From: Clostridium mediterraneense
GTDB taxonomy: Bacteria; Bacillota; Clostridia; Clostridiales; Clostridiaceae
Assembly (NCBI RefSeq): GCF_900091705.1
Contig: NZ_LT594785.1
Span: 1,530,858-1,594,857 of the forward strand
DNA: 64,000 bases
Reading direction: 5' to 3'
A program made the translations under genes and the position numbers. Of this stretch, positions 1 to 9,055 are shown in pieces. The notes below the pieces were generated by a model, which was given only the letters and a program-made list of their open reading frames with translations, was not told where the DNA came from and did not search any database. Positions within the stretch are counted from its first letter, which is position 1. Each line of letters starts with the position of its first letter.

Positions 1-291
1 ATCCCCTACTTTTTTTATTTCCTTTATTCTTATATCCTCTGGTAAATATCTATTAAAATACTCAAATAATTCATTTAAATTCACTTCATTAGAAGTTAAA
101 AAATTCGCTGTATAATCTAATGCATGAACACCTGCATCTGTCCTTCCAGCTCCTATAACTTGTATATATTCATTAAATTTTTTATATAAAATATTCTCTA
201 TTTTTTCTTGAATAGTTGAATCAATATTCTTTTGTTTTTGCCACCCCAAATATCTTGTTCCATCATATTGTATTTTAATTTTATAATTCAT
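1..291 (-). CDS. truA: tRNA pseudouridine synthase A, 5' part only
   Basis: Converts uridines 38-40 of the tRNA anticodon arm to pseudouridine. Only the first 97 codons are in the window; the gene runs off the left edge. Reading the minus strand from the ATG at 291 gives a protein opening MNYKIKIQYDGTRYLGWQ and then a GAGRTDAGVHA motif near residues 52-62, whose Asp is the catalytic residue of the TruA family. The start is supported by AAGGAG at 299-304. A terminator hairpin (316-345) separates it from the upstream CofE-like gene. In many clostridia the main truA copy follows the ecfT transporter genes; that is not so here, so this could be a second truA paralogue (inference). Confidence 0.93.
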   Translation of the reverse strand, partial: MNYKIKIQYDGTRYLGWQKQKNIDSTIQEKIENILYKKFNEYIQVIGAGRTDAGVHALDYTANFLTSNEVNLNELFEYFNRYLPEDIRIKEIKKVGD

Positions 292-315
292 ACTATTTCT
301 CCTTAATAACTATAA

Positions 316-345
316 AAAAACTATCCAAATTAATGGATAGTTTTT
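316..345 (-). terminator. Intrinsic terminator of the CofE-like gene
   Basis: An 11-bp perfect stem (316-326 with 335-345) with an 8-nt loop, ending in a T-run on the minus strand. It follows the stop of the 350-1528 gene directly and lies only 25 nt before the truA start, so it may also limit read-through into truA. Confidence 0.8.
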
Positions 346-349
346 AGTA

Positions 350-1528
350 TTATTTTGTTGCGTAATTATCAAAATATCCTTGAATTAAGATAATAGGAGT
401 TCCCTTATCCCCACTACCACTTACTAAATCACATAAGCTTCCTAATAAATCTGTGATTTGTCTTGGTGTAGTTCCTAAAGCTTCATTTCCTACTTTTTCT
501 CTATTCTTCTTAGCATTAATCTTTTCTATTATTTGTTCTTCTCTTGAAGCATCATCATTTAAAGTATTATCTGCTATATATTTTATCTTTATTTCATCTG
601 GTGTTCCAACAAGACCATCTGTGAATCCAGGTGAAACTACCGGGTCAGCAAGTTCCCATATCTTACCTACTGGATCTTTGAAAGCACCATCTCCATAAAC
701 CATAACTTCTATATTCTTTGATGTTTTTTCTTTTAATTCAGCTTGAATTTCATAAACTAATTCTCTACATCCTCTTGGGAATAATTTAATTGAATCATCA
801 GTTGCCATATTTGAACCTAATAATCCATATTCATTATTATATCCACTTCCATCAATTGATTCATTTACTATTTCATCTAAAGTAAGAACTTTTTTAGCTC
901 CTGCTTTTTCCATTAATCTCTTAGTTCTGAATCTTTGGTGGATATTACATACTATTGCTTCATCAGTATATTTTAAAGCTACTCTTGGATCATTTGTTAG
1001 ATATACATCTATATTATCTTCTCCAACAATTTCCTTATACATCTTTATATAATCAATTCCTGTAAATGGATGTGCTACTTCTTCACCAAATATTCTTCTA
1101 TAATCAGCTTCTGTTAAATGATCTGTATAAGGATTAACTCCTGCTTCATCCATAATATCTAAATTCATTAAATGATTTCCAACTTCATCTGATGGATAAT
1201 TTAAGAATAAATGAATTTTCTTACCTGTTAATGATATTGCCTTTAATATTGGAGCAAATCTATTTCTACTTAATATAGGGAATACTACTGCTATATCTCC
1301 TTCTAGCTTACTATTTATATCTTTAGCAATTTGTTCTAGTTTAACATAGTTTCCTTGAGCTCTAGCAACAAGTGATTCTGTTACACCTACAACATCTCCA
1401 TCTCTTAATTGGATATTGTCATTTTCAACAGCTTTTAGAATTGAATCTACTACTACGCTTTTTATATCGTCTCCACTTTTTATTATTGGAGCTCTTACTC
1501 CCATTGCTACTGTTCCAATTGTTCTCAT
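350..1528 (-). CDS. CofE-like F420-0:L-glutamate ligase family protein
   Basis: 392 residues matching the coenzyme F420-0:gamma-glutamyl ligase family (PF01996 type). The N-terminal signature is visible: an IIKSGDD segment at 15-21, followed by LRDGDVVGVTESLVARAQG at 41-59, which is the family's nucleotide/metal-binding hallmark. In archaea and actinobacteria CofE adds glutamate to F420-0 using GTP. Clostridia are not known to make F420, and no other cofactor genes lie nearby, so the substrate here is unknown and may be a different carboxylate. The protein is longer than archaeal CofE (about 250 residues), with an extended C-terminal half. The ATG at 1528 has GGGGG about 7 nt upstream. It is a single-gene unit closed by a terminator at 316-345. 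Confidence 0.75.
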   Translation of the reverse strand: MRTIGTVAMGVRAPIIKSGDDIKSVVVDSILKAVENDNIQLRDGDVVGVTESLVARAQGNYVKLEQIAKDINSKLEGDIAVVFPILSRNRFAPILKAISLTGKKIHLFLNYPSDEVGNHLMNLDIMDEAGVNPYTDHLTEADYRRIFGEEVAHPFTGIDYIKMYKEIVGEDNIDVYLTNDPRVALKYTDEAIVCNIHQRFRTKRLMEKAGAKKVLTLDEIVNESIDGSGYNNEYGLLGSNMATDDSIKLFPRGCRELVYEIQAELKEKTSKNIEVMVYGDGAFKDPVGKIWELADPVVSPGFTDGLVGTPDEIKIKYIADNTLNDDASREEQIIEKINAKKNREKVGNEALGTTPRQITDLLGSLCDLVSGSGDKGTPIILIQGYFDNYATK

Positions 1529-1659
1529 TGATAATTCCCCCTCAGTTTAAACTGATTTTTTTATTATCTCCTACAAGATAATTCGTATTTTTATTTTGAC
1601 CACTTAAGATTATATATTAAGAGTTTTCTATTTTCAACTATTTTTATAAATTTCATAAA

Positions 1660-1751
1660 AAAACATCTAAAACATACGTATATTGATAGTTATATTTACA
1701 CATATAATTCGTGAAAATATTTTCTTAAATATAGTATTTGTTAGATGTTTT
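1660..1751 (-). terminator. Possible long-loop terminator or inverted repeat
   Basis: An 11-bp inverted repeat (1660-1670 with 1741-1751) encloses 70 nt just downstream of the CBM9-like gene and ends in a run of seven Ts on the minus strand. It could be that gene's terminator, but the loop is unusually long. The rest of the 1529-1760 gap shows no gene. Confidence 0.35.
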
Positions 1752-1760
1752 AAATATATT

Positions 1761-2402
1761 CTATTTTAATAAAATTTCTTTAAAAAATTCTGGTCTATGA
1801 AAAGATGGTTTATGATAATCTATATTTTCTAGGCAAGCATAATGAGGAATATCTGTCTTATCTCCACATTTATAAAAATTACATTTTATAATTTTGTCTT
1901 TATCAGTCTTAAATAAAGGAAAGTATTTTTTTATCAAATCAAAAGATATTACTAATTCTACATTCCAAGGTTTAAAATTATCAAATTCTAAAATATTGTC
2001 AATATTAACATCACTAGTTATATTAATATATTTTTTAATATCTTCTTTAGATAAAAATTCTCTTTCCCTAGAATTTTTACCTACTTGACTAAGTAATGTA
2101 CATATAGCATTAACCTCAAAATTCAAATAATCATCACTATTTTTATAATCTGGATTTATAAAAAATTCAACACAACTATCTTGATAAACACTACTATTAA
2201 TCTCTGTATTTTCAGCCCTAACTTTTTTTTCTGTCGCTGTAAATTTCACTCTCAAATCCTTTTCAGTATAAAACATTTTAACAACAGACTTTGGTTTATA
2301 TCCCATTTTATCCCAAGGGAAATTTTTTAATTCATATCCTTCAACAAAATCCCATACATTTGAATTTAAATCTTTTAATAAAATTCGCTTTATAAAATCC
2401 AT
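1761..2402 (-). CDS. CBM9-like carbohydrate-binding domain protein
   Basis: 213 residues resembling the stand-alone carbohydrate-binding family 9-like proteins of Firmicutes. The pattern is an early WDKMGYKPKS segment, then LRVKFTATEKKVRAE, then a YQDSCVEFFINPD motif and later a F(K/R)PWNVELVISFDL strand, as in xylanase CBM9 beta-sandwiches. There is no signal peptide and no catalytic module, so it is probably cytoplasmic; its ligand is unknown. The start ATG at 2402 is preceded by GGGGAGGATG. It stands alone between the CofE-like gene and a divergent small gene. The family call rests on motif resemblance only. Confidence 0.65.
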   Translation of the reverse strand: MDFIKRILLKDLNSNVWDFVEGYELKNFPWDKMGYKPKSVVKMFYTEKDLRVKFTATEKKVRAENTEINSSVYQDSCVEFFINPDYKNSDDYLNFEVNAICTLLSQVGKNSREREFLSKEDIKKYINITSDVNIDNILEFDNFKPWNVELVISFDLIKKYFPLFKTDKDKIIKCNFYKCGDKTDIPHYACLENIDYHKPSFHRPEFFKEILLK

Positions 2403-2545
2403 ATAATCATCCTCCCCTAAAATCTCTACAGGAATATTATACTATAAACAATCTTTATTTTTATACTTTATATATAAATTATAGATTTTTATAAAAATAT
2501 AATATATAATTTATATGCATATTTTTATAAAAGGAGAGATATTTA

Positions 2546-2785
2546 ATGGCATGTGGATGTAATACTATTAAAGATAATGGTAGAAAAATTGTAGATTTAG
2601 TTAGAAGTAAAGGATTTGAAAATAATGCTCCTTTAGGAGATTTACAAATCGAATGTACATGCGGTGCTAATTTTAAAATGGAAACATTAGTATTTAAGTG
2701 CCCTAATTGTAATATGACATATGGAGTTACACCTTGTAGCTCAAGTAAAATTGAAAGTGTAGCTCAAGCAGGTATAGCTTATTAA
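2546..2785 (+). CDS. Small cysteine-rich zinc-ribbon-like protein
   Basis: 79 residues with an MACGCN start, a CTC pair at 37-39, a CPNC pair at 52-55 and a further Cys at 64. The CxC plus CxxC spacing suggests a small zinc ribbon or iron-sulfur knuckle. No known enzyme family is recognised. The ATG at 2546 follows AAGGAGAGAT with good spacing, and a strong terminator comes right after the stop, so it is a monocistronic, probably well-expressed gene. Its position beside a coat-like gene might hint at a sporulation role, but this is only inference. Confidence 0.7.
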   Translation: MACGCNTIKDNGRKIVDLVRSKGFENNAPLGDLQIECTCGANFKMETLVFKCPNCNMTYGVTPCSSSKIESVAQAGIAY

Positions 2786-2810
2786 AACTAGTCCCATAGG
2801 ACTAGTTTTT
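2784..2810 (+). terminator. Intrinsic terminator
   Basis: An 11-bp perfect stem (2784-2794 with 2799-2809), a 4-nt loop and a T-run. It overlaps the stop codon of the small cysteine-rich gene. Confidence 0.88.
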
Positions 2811-2899
2811 TTATTTCAATTATGTAACCTTTAATCTAAACTTACATATTATATACTATAAAACAACAATAAAAAAAATAAGATAAGAGGGGTTATATT

Positions 2900-3421
2900 A
2901 TGTATAATAAAAGTAACAAATGTAATTCAAAAAAATATTCAGAAAAGCGCCCAGAAAAATGTCAAGATCCTTGTAAAAACAGATATTTCAAATGTAGTCG
3001 TGAAATAAATACAAAGAGTGACGAATGTGAAAATAACTACTATGTAAGAAATAATTACCACAATCACACACATCATAAATATATCAATGACTTTTATTAT
3101 GTAAACGACTTTTACTGCAATACAGAAGTAATTCATTGTGATAAAGAAGTTAAGCATAGAAGATTTGATAAGGGAACAAAAACTATAGTAGATCCTAAGT
3201 GTAAATGCCGTAAGCCAATGGATTGCTGCTTCGAAGAATGCTGTAAAGAAGATTTCTATGACTGCTTCGAAAAAGAAGACAAGAAAGAAGATAAGTGCTG
3301 GAAAAAAGACAAAGATGAAGACAAGTGTTGGAAAGAAGACAAAGATGAAGACAAGTGCTGGAAAGAAGACAAGAAAGAAGACAAATATTGCGATTGGGAT
3401 TGGGACTGTGATTGTAAATAG
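2900..3421 (+). CDS. Probable spore coat protein (CotD-like), Cys/His-rich with Trp-Cys repeats
   Basis: 173 residues of extreme composition, rich in Cys, Lys, Asp, Glu, His and Tyr, with no signal peptide or membrane segment. The middle section has histidines (residues 53-60) and a TIVDPKCKC segment, reminiscent of CotD-type coat proteins. The C-terminal third is a tandem 10-residue repeat of the form KDEDKCWKED, encoded by a 30-bp DNA repeat at about 3277-3375. Such cross-linkable, low-complexity proteins are typical of the clostridial spore coat. The ATG at 2900 is preceded by AGAGGGG. It has its own terminator at 3446-3480. Function is inferred from composition, not from a catalytic motif. 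Confidence 0.6.
   Translation: MYNKSNKCNSKKYSEKRPEKCQDPCKNRYFKCSREINTKSDECENNYYVRNNYHNHTHHKYINDFYYVNDFYCNTEVIHCDKEVKHRRFDKGTKTIVDPKCKCRKPMDCCFEECCKEDFYDCFEKEDKKEDKCWKKDKDEDKCWKEDKDEDKCWKEDKKEDKYCDWDWDCDCK
3277..3375 (+). repeat. 30-bp in-frame tandem repeat in coat-like gene
   Basis: About three copies of a 30-bp unit encoding a K(D/K)EDKCWK(E/K)D decapeptide. The copies differ at only a few positions, so copy number may vary between strains. Confidence 0.8.
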
Positions 3422-3445
3422 TCATAATTTCTTTAAATAAATTTA

Positions 3446-3480
3446 TTAAGAAAAGGTATGAAATTCATACCTTTTCTTAA
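3446..3480. terminator. Bidirectional terminator
   Basis: A near-perfect 15-17-bp inverted repeat (3446-3462 with 3464-3480) between the convergent coat-like gene and the MBL gene. Its T/A-rich flanks would serve as U-tails for both strands. Confidence 0.8.
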
Positions 3481-3481
3481 A

Positions 3482-4339
3482 TTAATTAATTTCTTTTTTT
3501 CTATTACCTCTAACAAAATATAAAACATATTCTTTTTCTAATTCAGTAAGATCACGATTTAATTTTGACTTACATTTTAATTCTGCTTCATCTAAATTAA
3601 TTGAATTCTTCACTAGTTTACTTATACTAATTAAAGATTCAGAAAACTCATTAAACTCTTTATTATTATATAATTCATGATGTGAAGGTACATAATAATC
3701 TGCCTCATAATACTGCAATTCCTTTAATAAAGGTATTAAGAATTCTTTACTATAACTCCATTCTCCGTTATGCATATTTAGATATGTTGAATCACCTAAA
3801 AATACCACCTTTTCACTAGGAATATGAATAATTGAACAATCTTTTGAATGATCAGTTGGTATTCTTTCTAATTCAACTATTATTCCACCTAAATTAATTT
3901 TAAGGAATTCATCATATATAATATCTGCATTTATTATTTCAACTTCTCTATCATTATTAGGAAGTTCTATTTTTAAATTTTCTTCTGAAAATTTAATTTC
4001 TTTCCTTTCTTTAACTCTTTCAGAAATAGCCTCATCAGTCCAAGAATAACTTGACATTTCTTTTAAATTCTCATTAGTTATATCATTAACTATATTTATA
4101 AGATTCATAGTTTTAGCTCCAAATATATGATCCCAATGAGAATGAGTAATTGCTAAATATTTTAATGGAGGAATATTCATTTTTTCTACTTCAGATAAAA
4201 ACTTCTCAGCATGATTTTTAGAATTTCCTGCATCAATAACTAAACAATAATCATCACCTATAACTAATCCAATTACTGGTCTATCACCTTTTTCCTCATA
4301 ATCCATATAGTACACTCTATCTGTAATTTTTTTCAACAT
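3482..4339 (-). CDS. MBL-fold metallohydrolase
   Basis: 285-residue metallo-beta-lactamase-fold enzyme. The metal-binding HSHWDH motif sits at residues 66-71, preceded by the DAGNS strand (36-40). Further ligands are expected at FLGDS and PSHHE in the second half, the latter close to the C-terminal histidine ligand. The C-terminal 60 residues look helical. The substrate cannot be told from the sequence; relatives include glyoxalase II, lactonases and beta-lactamase-like hydrolases. The ATG at 4339 follows GGAGGAATTT. It is monocistronic, and the 227-bp gap upstream (4340-4566) carries a 15-base motif also found upstream of the phoH-like gene. Confidence 0.85.
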   Translation of the reverse strand: MLKKITDRVYYMDYEEKGDRPVIGLVIGDDYCLVIDAGNSKNHAEKFLSEVEKMNIPPLKYLAITHSHWDHIFGAKTMNLINIVNDITNENLKEMSSYSWTDEAISERVKERKEIKFSEENLKIELPNNDREVEIINADIIYDEFLKINLGGIIVELERIPTDHSKDCSIIHIPSEKVVFLGDSTYLNMHNGEWSYSKEFLIPLLKELQYYEADYYVPSHHELYNNKEFNEFSESLISISKLVKNSINLDEAELKCKSKLNRDLTELEKEYVLYFVRGNRKKEIN

Positions 4340-4566
4340 ATAAATTCCTCCAAAAACAATTAATCAAAATATAATCTTAAGTATTATTTAAAATATTAAT
4401 TATTACATTCTTATTATACTTTTTATTAAGAAGTAAAACAAATTTATATTCCTATTTAAATTTCTTTCTTTAAGTTTAGTGTTATTTTATATAAGTTTTG
4501 TAGTTTTAAATTTTTTATCATTTTAATCATCATTTACGAGTATTTTATTTAAGATGTAAATTAGAT

Positions 4567-4604
4567 AAAAAAATATAGCTATAAAAATATAGCTATATTT
4601 TTTT
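4567..4604 (-). terminator. Terminator of the purine operon
   Basis: A 16-bp perfect stem (4567-4582 with 4589-4604), with an AAAAAT loop and a T-rich tail. It touches the purD stop codon and closes the purL-D operon. Confidence 0.88.
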
Positions 4605-5847
4605 ATCTCCCAATATCTTTTCTATAATATTTCCCATAGAAATTAACTTCTTCAACTTTTAGATATGTTTTATTAATTGCCTCTTCTAATGTTTTAGCAA
4701 TTTCAATAACTGATAAAACTCTTCCTCCTGAAGTAACTAATTTATTTTCCTTAAGCTCTCCTCCAGCAATGATAATATTATTTTTAACAGCTTTATCTAT
4801 AAATATTTCAAATCCTTTTTCTATTTTCCCTGGATATCCTTTAGAAGCTAATACTACATTACAACAATACTCATCTTTCCATTTTAAATTAAAGTTCTTT
4901 AAATTCTTATCTATTGAATGATTTACAAGTTCAAGAAAATCACTATCCATAAGTTCCAAAACTGATTGAGTTTCAGGATCTCCCATCCTAACATTATATT
5001 CAAGAAGATATGTTCCTTTTTTAGTTATCATTATACCAAAGAATATTATACCCTTAAAATCAAGATTTTCTTCTCTTAATCCTAGTAATGTTGGATTCAT
5101 AATTTCTGATTCAAATTCCTTTTTAACTTTATCAGTTACATAAGGATTTGGAGCTATAACTCCCATGCCACCTGTATTTGGTCCTTTTCCACCATCGAAT
5201 ATCTGTTTATGATCCTTTGCTGACACAAATGGTAATATAACCTCTCCATCTGTAATTGATAAAATTGATGCCTCTATACCTTCTAAAAATTCTTCTACTA
5301 CGATTTTATTACCAGCACCTGTAAATATATCATCTATCATTATATCCTTAACAGCACTATTTGCTTCTTCTAAAGAATCACAAATATAAACTCCTTTTCC
5401 TGCTGCAAGACCATCGGCTTTAATTACAATTGGAAATTCCTGATTTTTAAGATATCTTAAAGCCTCATTAGCCTCTGTAAAAACTTCATACTTAGCTGTT
5501 TTTACATTATATTTTTTCATAAATTCTTTTGAAAAACTTTTACTCCCCTCTAACATAGCTGCTTTTTTAGAAGGTCCAAAAATTCTTAAATTTTCTTTAT
5601 TAAATAAATCTACTATTCCATCTATAAGAGGCACTTCAGGACCTACAAATGTTAAAAATATTTTATTATCTTTAGCAAATTTAACTAATTCATTCATTCC
5701 TATAATATTTATATTTTCACATTTTTGTTCTAATGCTGTTCCCCCATTACCAGGAGCACAATATATTTTTTGTACCTTATTATTTTGAGCAAACTTTCTC
5801 GCTATAGCATGCTCTCTTCCACCTGATCCAATTAATAATATCTTCAT
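4603..5847 (-). CDS. purD: Phosphoribosylamine-glycine ligase (GARS)
   Basis: Joins phosphoribosylamine and glycine using ATP to give GAR, the second step of purine synthesis. The 414 residues match the family length (about 420). The N-terminal GSGGREHAIA motif is at 7-16. The ATP-grasp region shows GPSKKAAMLEGSKSFSKEFM (91-110) and KADGLAAGKGV (143-153), and NVRMGDPETQ in the C-terminal half supplies metal ligands. It is the last gene of the purL-E-C-F-M-N-H-D operon. It is separated from purH by 80 nt containing a hairpin (5876-5906), which could lower or stabilise its message. RBS GAGAGG precedes the ATG. Confidence 0.97.
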   Translation of the reverse strand: MKILLIGSGGREHAIARKFAQNNKVQKIYCAPGNGGTALEQKCENINIIGMNELVKFAKDNKIFLTFVGPEVPLIDGIVDLFNKENLRIFGPSKKAAMLEGSKSFSKEFMKKYNVKTAKYEVFTEANEALRYLKNQEFPIVIKADGLAAGKGVYICDSLEEANSAVKDIMIDDIFTGAGNKIVVEEFLEGIEASILSITDGEVILPFVSAKDHKQIFDGGKGPNTGGMGVIAPNPYVTDKVKKEFESEIMNPTLLGLREENLDFKGIIFFGIMITKKGTYLLEYNVRMGDPETQSVLELMDSDFLELVNHSIDKNLKNFNLKWKDEYCCNVVLASKGYPGKIEKGFEIFIDKAVKNNIIIAGGELKENKLVTSGGRVLSVIEIAKTLEEAINKTYLKVEEVNFYGKYYRKDIGR

Positions 5848-5875
5848 AACTAAAACCTCTCTACACTTATATAAT

Positions 5876-5906
5876 ATGAAAAGAGGTACTAACTCCCTCT
5901 TTTCAT
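5876..5906 (-). other. Intra-operon hairpin between purH and purD
   Basis: A perfect 11-bp stem (5876-5886 with 5896-5906) with a 9-nt loop and no T-run on the minus strand. It is therefore more likely a processing/stability element or weak attenuator than a terminator. Confidence 0.55.
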
Positions 5907-5927
5907 TAAATAATTATAAATTATATA

Positions 5928-7427
5928 CTAATGTTTAAAATGTCTTATACCAGTTATAACCATTGTCATCCCTAGTTTATTACAAGCTTCTATTGAATCC
6001 TTATCTCTAATTGATCCACCTGGTTGTATTATAGCCTTAATCCCATATTTATTTGCTTCCTTAACTGTATCATCAAATGGGAAGAATGCATCAGATGCTA
6101 GTACTGTAGCACCTTTACCTCTTTCTAAAGCTTCACAAGCAGCCCAAATTCTATTAACTTGTCCACCCCCTATACCAACTGCCATCTTATCCTTTGCAAC
6201 TACAATTGCATTTGACTTAACATATTTAACTACTTTCATAGCAAAAATCATATTTTCTATTTCTTCTTCTGATGCCTTTCTTTCTGTAACAGTATCTAAA
6301 CTTTCTATAAGTTTATTATCCTCATTTTGAACTAATATTCCACCATCAACAGATACTAAGAAATTCTTATCTACAGGTTTTCTATTGCATTTAATAACTC
6401 TTAAATTTTTCTTAGTTCTTAAAACTTCTAAAGCATCATCATCAAACTCTGGAGCTGCAACAACTTCTAAAAATATTTCTATCATTTTTTCAGCAGTCTC
6501 TTTATCAATTTTTCTATTTAGAGCAACTATCCCCCCAAAAATCGATACTGTATCACAATTATAAGCTCTTACATAAGCCTCTCTAACTGTATCAGCTACA
6601 GCAACTCCACAAGGTGTATTATGCTTCAAAGCACAACAAGCTATTTCATCAAACTCATTAACTACTTTCCATGCTATATCTAAATCTTTAATATTGTTAT
6701 ATGAAAGTTCTTTTCCATTTAATACTTCAAAATTATTCATGGCACCTTCAATTTCAGTAGATCCATAGTATACGGCTTTTTGATGTGGATTTTCTCCATA
6801 TCTTAAACTTTGAAGTTTTTTATAAGAAACTGATAAATATTCTGGATATTCTTCATCTCCAAGTAAAAAGTTTGAAATTGCCGCATCATATGCACTCATT
6901 AAATTAAATACCTTACCAGCAAGTTTCTTTCTAAAATCAAATGAAACTTCTCCCTCTTTTATTTGATTTATTACTTCTTTATAATCCTTTATATCACTTA
7001 CAACAACTACATCATTAAAATTCTTAGCTGCTGCCCTTAGCATTGTAGGACCACCAATATCTATAAATTCAACTTTTTCCTCAAATGATAAATCCTCTTT
7101 AAGCTTTTTAAAAAATGGATATAAATTAACAATAACCATATCTATAGTTTTGATATCTCTATTTTTAAGAGTATTCATATGATCTTCATTATCTCTTATA
7201 GCTAAGATACCTCCATGTATTATAGGATGAAGTGTCTTAACTCTTCCATCTAACATTTCATCTGACTTAGTTATTTCACTTATTTCCTTAACTTTTATAT
7301 TATTACCTTTAAGATATTTATAAGTTCCTCCTGATGATATTATCTCTATATCCTTATCTATTAATGTTTTTGCTAATTCTAATATTCCCGTTTTATCATA
7401 AACACTTATTAAAGCTCTCTTTATCAT
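5928..7427 (-). CDS. purH: Bifunctional AICAR transformylase / IMP cyclohydrolase
   Basis: Carries out the last two steps to IMP: formylation of AICAR from 10-formyl-THF, then ring closure. The 499 residues match the usual 510-520. The N-terminal cyclohydrolase (MGS-like) domain shows SSGGTYKYL near 31-39 and GRVKTLHP at 61-68. The transformylase domain shows the [11 protein letters not shown] motif near 270, SDAFFPFDD, and the conserved C-terminal end RHFKH. The start ATG overlaps the purN stop by 4 nt, and AGGAGGTAAGG in purN serves as its RBS, which implies translational coupling. Confidence 0.98.
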   Translation of the reverse strand: MIKRALISVYDKTGILELAKTLIDKDIEIISSGGTYKYLKGNNIKVKEISEITKSDEMLDGRVKTLHPIIHGGILAIRDNEDHMNTLKNRDIKTIDMVIVNLYPFFKKLKEDLSFEEKVEFIDIGGPTMLRAAAKNFNDVVVVSDIKDYKEVINQIKEGEVSFDFRKKLAGKVFNLMSAYDAAISNFLLGDEEYPEYLSVSYKKLQSLRYGENPHQKAVYYGSTEIEGAMNNFEVLNGKELSYNNIKDLDIAWKVVNEFDEIACCALKHNTPCGVAVADTVREAYVRAYNCDTVSIFGGIVALNRKIDKETAEKMIEIFLEVVAAPEFDDDALEVLRTKKNLRVIKCNRKPVDKNFLVSVDGGILVQNEDNKLIESLDTVTERKASEEEIENMIFAMKVVKYVKSNAIVVAKDKMAVGIGGGQVNRIWAACEALERGKGATVLASDAFFPFDDTVKEANKYGIKAIIQPGGSIRDKDSIEACNKLGMTMVITGIRHFKH

Positions 7428-8044
7428 TCCTTACCTCCTAAGATATTACTTATACCATTGACTACTTCCAATCTATTTTCACTTATTATTTTTAGTACTT
7501 CTGGAAGAAGTTTATGTTCTTCTACTAAAATTCTTTTTTGTAATTCTTCTGCTGTATCTTCAAAATTGACAGGTACAACTGCTTGTTTTATTATAGCCCC
7601 ACCATCTATTTCTTCATTTACAAAATGAACTGTACATCCTGAAAACTTAACCCCTTTTTTAATTGCAGCTTTATGCACATTAATACCATACATTCCACTA
7701 CCACAAAAACTAGGAATAAGTGATGGATGTATATTTATTATTTTATCTTTAAATTTATCTATAAGTTCTTGAGATATAATTGATAAATATCCAGCAAGAA
7801 CAATATAATCAACATTTCCCTCTAATATTCTTAATATCTTAGAACTTAACTCCTGTTTATATATTTTTCTATCTAATATTAATGTATCTAAACCCCTTTT
7901 TTTAGCTTTTTCTATTCCTAAAGCTTCTCTATCACTTATTACTTTAACTATCTCAATTTCACTTAACGTACCATCATCTATTCTATTAATTATAGATTCT
8001 AAATTACTTCCACTACCTGATATCAAAACTGCTATTCTAAGCAA
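7424..8044 (-). CDS. purN: GAR transformylase (formyl-THF dependent)
   Basis: Transfers a formyl group from 10-formyl-THF to GAR. The 206 residues show the phosphate-binding GSGSNL (10-15), the catalytic Asn and His in [10 protein letters not shown] (N104, H106) and the catalytic Asp in EEIDGGA (D147). Translation starts at a TTG (8042-8044). That start is favoured because GGAGGTGA lies 7 nt upstream, inside the end of purM. The gene overlaps purM by 13 nt and purH by 4 nt, so purM-N-H look translationally coupled. Confidence 0.96.
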   Translation of the reverse strand: MLRIAVLISGSGSNLESIINRIDDGTLSEIEIVKVISDREALGIEKAKKRGLDTLILDRKIYKQELSSKILRILEGNVDYIVLAGYLSIISQELIDKFKDKIINIHPSLIPSFCGSGMYGINVHKAAIKKGVKFSGCTVHFVNEEIDGGAIIKQAVVPVNFEDTAEELQKRILVEEHKLLPEVLKIISENRLEVVNGISNILGGKE

Positions 8045-9033
8045 ATTTTTTCACCTCCAGAAGTAACATATCCTATTACAGTAGCCTCTTCTCCACATTC
8101 TTTTAGTATATTAAGAGCTCTCTCTTTATCTTCTTCTGCAACACATACAACAAATCCAATCCCCATATTGAATGTATTGTACATATGATTCTTATCAACA
8201 CCTTTTTCTATAACTCTTTCAAATATTTTAGGTAATTTATATGAATCTTTCTTTATTACAGCAGTAAGATTTTCTTTTCCAAACATTCTTGGAATATTTT
8301 CTATAAATCCACCACCTGTTATATGAGCCATTCCCTTAATCTCTATTTTATCTAAAAGAGTTAAAATAGGTTTTACATATATCTTTGTTGGCTTTAATAA
8401 AGTTTTCCAAACTTCCTCACCATTAAAATCTTCATTTATATCTAGAAATACCTTTCTTATTAAAGAATATCCATTTGAATGTATTCCTGAAGAAGAAATA
8501 CCTATTAAGATATTTCCTTCCTCAATCTTTTTACCATCAATAATTTTATCTTTATCAACAACCCCTACAGCAAAACCTGCCATATCATATTCACCATCTG
8601 AATAAAATCCAGGCATTTCAGCTGTTTCTCCACCAACTAAGGAACATCCGCTTTCAATACATCCATCTGAGATTCCTTTAACTAAACTAGCTGAAACATT
8701 TGCATCTAATTTACCACAAGCTATATAATCTAAGAAAAATAAAGGTTTTGCACCATGACATAAAATATCATTAACACACATTGCTACACAGTCAATTCCA
8801 ACAGTATCATATTTTTTAGTCTTAAATGCTATTTCAAGTTTTGTTCCTACTCCATCAGTTCCTGATACTAAAACTGGCTTTTTATAACCTTCTGGTAATT
8901 CCACAAATGCTCCAAAACTTCCAAGTCCACTTAAAACATATTCACTTAAAGTTTTTTTAGCATAATCTTTTATAAGAGAAACTGATTTATATCCCTCTTC
9001 TATATCTACTCCTGATTCCTTATAAGTTAGCAT
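8032..9033 (-). CDS. purM: AIR synthetase (FGAM cyclo-ligase)
   Basis: Closes the imidazole ring, turning FGAM into AIR with ATP. The 333 residues match the family length (about 340). The conserved GTDGVGTK motif is at 58-65, and the other PurM signatures follow: DCVAMCVNDIL, LVGGETAEMPG and HITGGGFIENIPR. The family is structurally related to the synthetase half of PurL, also in this operon. ATG at 9033 with AGAGGGG upstream. It overlaps purN at its 3' end, and 22 nt separate it from purF. Confidence 0.98.
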   Translation of the reverse strand: MLTYKESGVDIEEGYKSVSLIKDYAKKTLSEYVLSGLGSFGAFVELPEGYKKPVLVSGTDGVGTKLEIAFKTKKYDTVGIDCVAMCVNDILCHGAKPLFFLDYIACGKLDANVSASLVKGISDGCIESGCSLVGGETAEMPGFYSDGEYDMAGFAVGVVDKDKIIDGKKIEEGNILIGISSSGIHSNGYSLIRKVFLDINEDFNGEEVWKTLLKPTKIYVKPILTLLDKIEIKGMAHITGGGFIENIPRMFGKENLTAVIKKDSYKLPKIFERVIEKGVDKNHMYNTFNMGIGFVVCVAEEDKERALNILKECGEEATVIGYVTSGGEKICLE

Positions 9034-9055
9034 AATTTAAACCCCTCTTTTTCTA

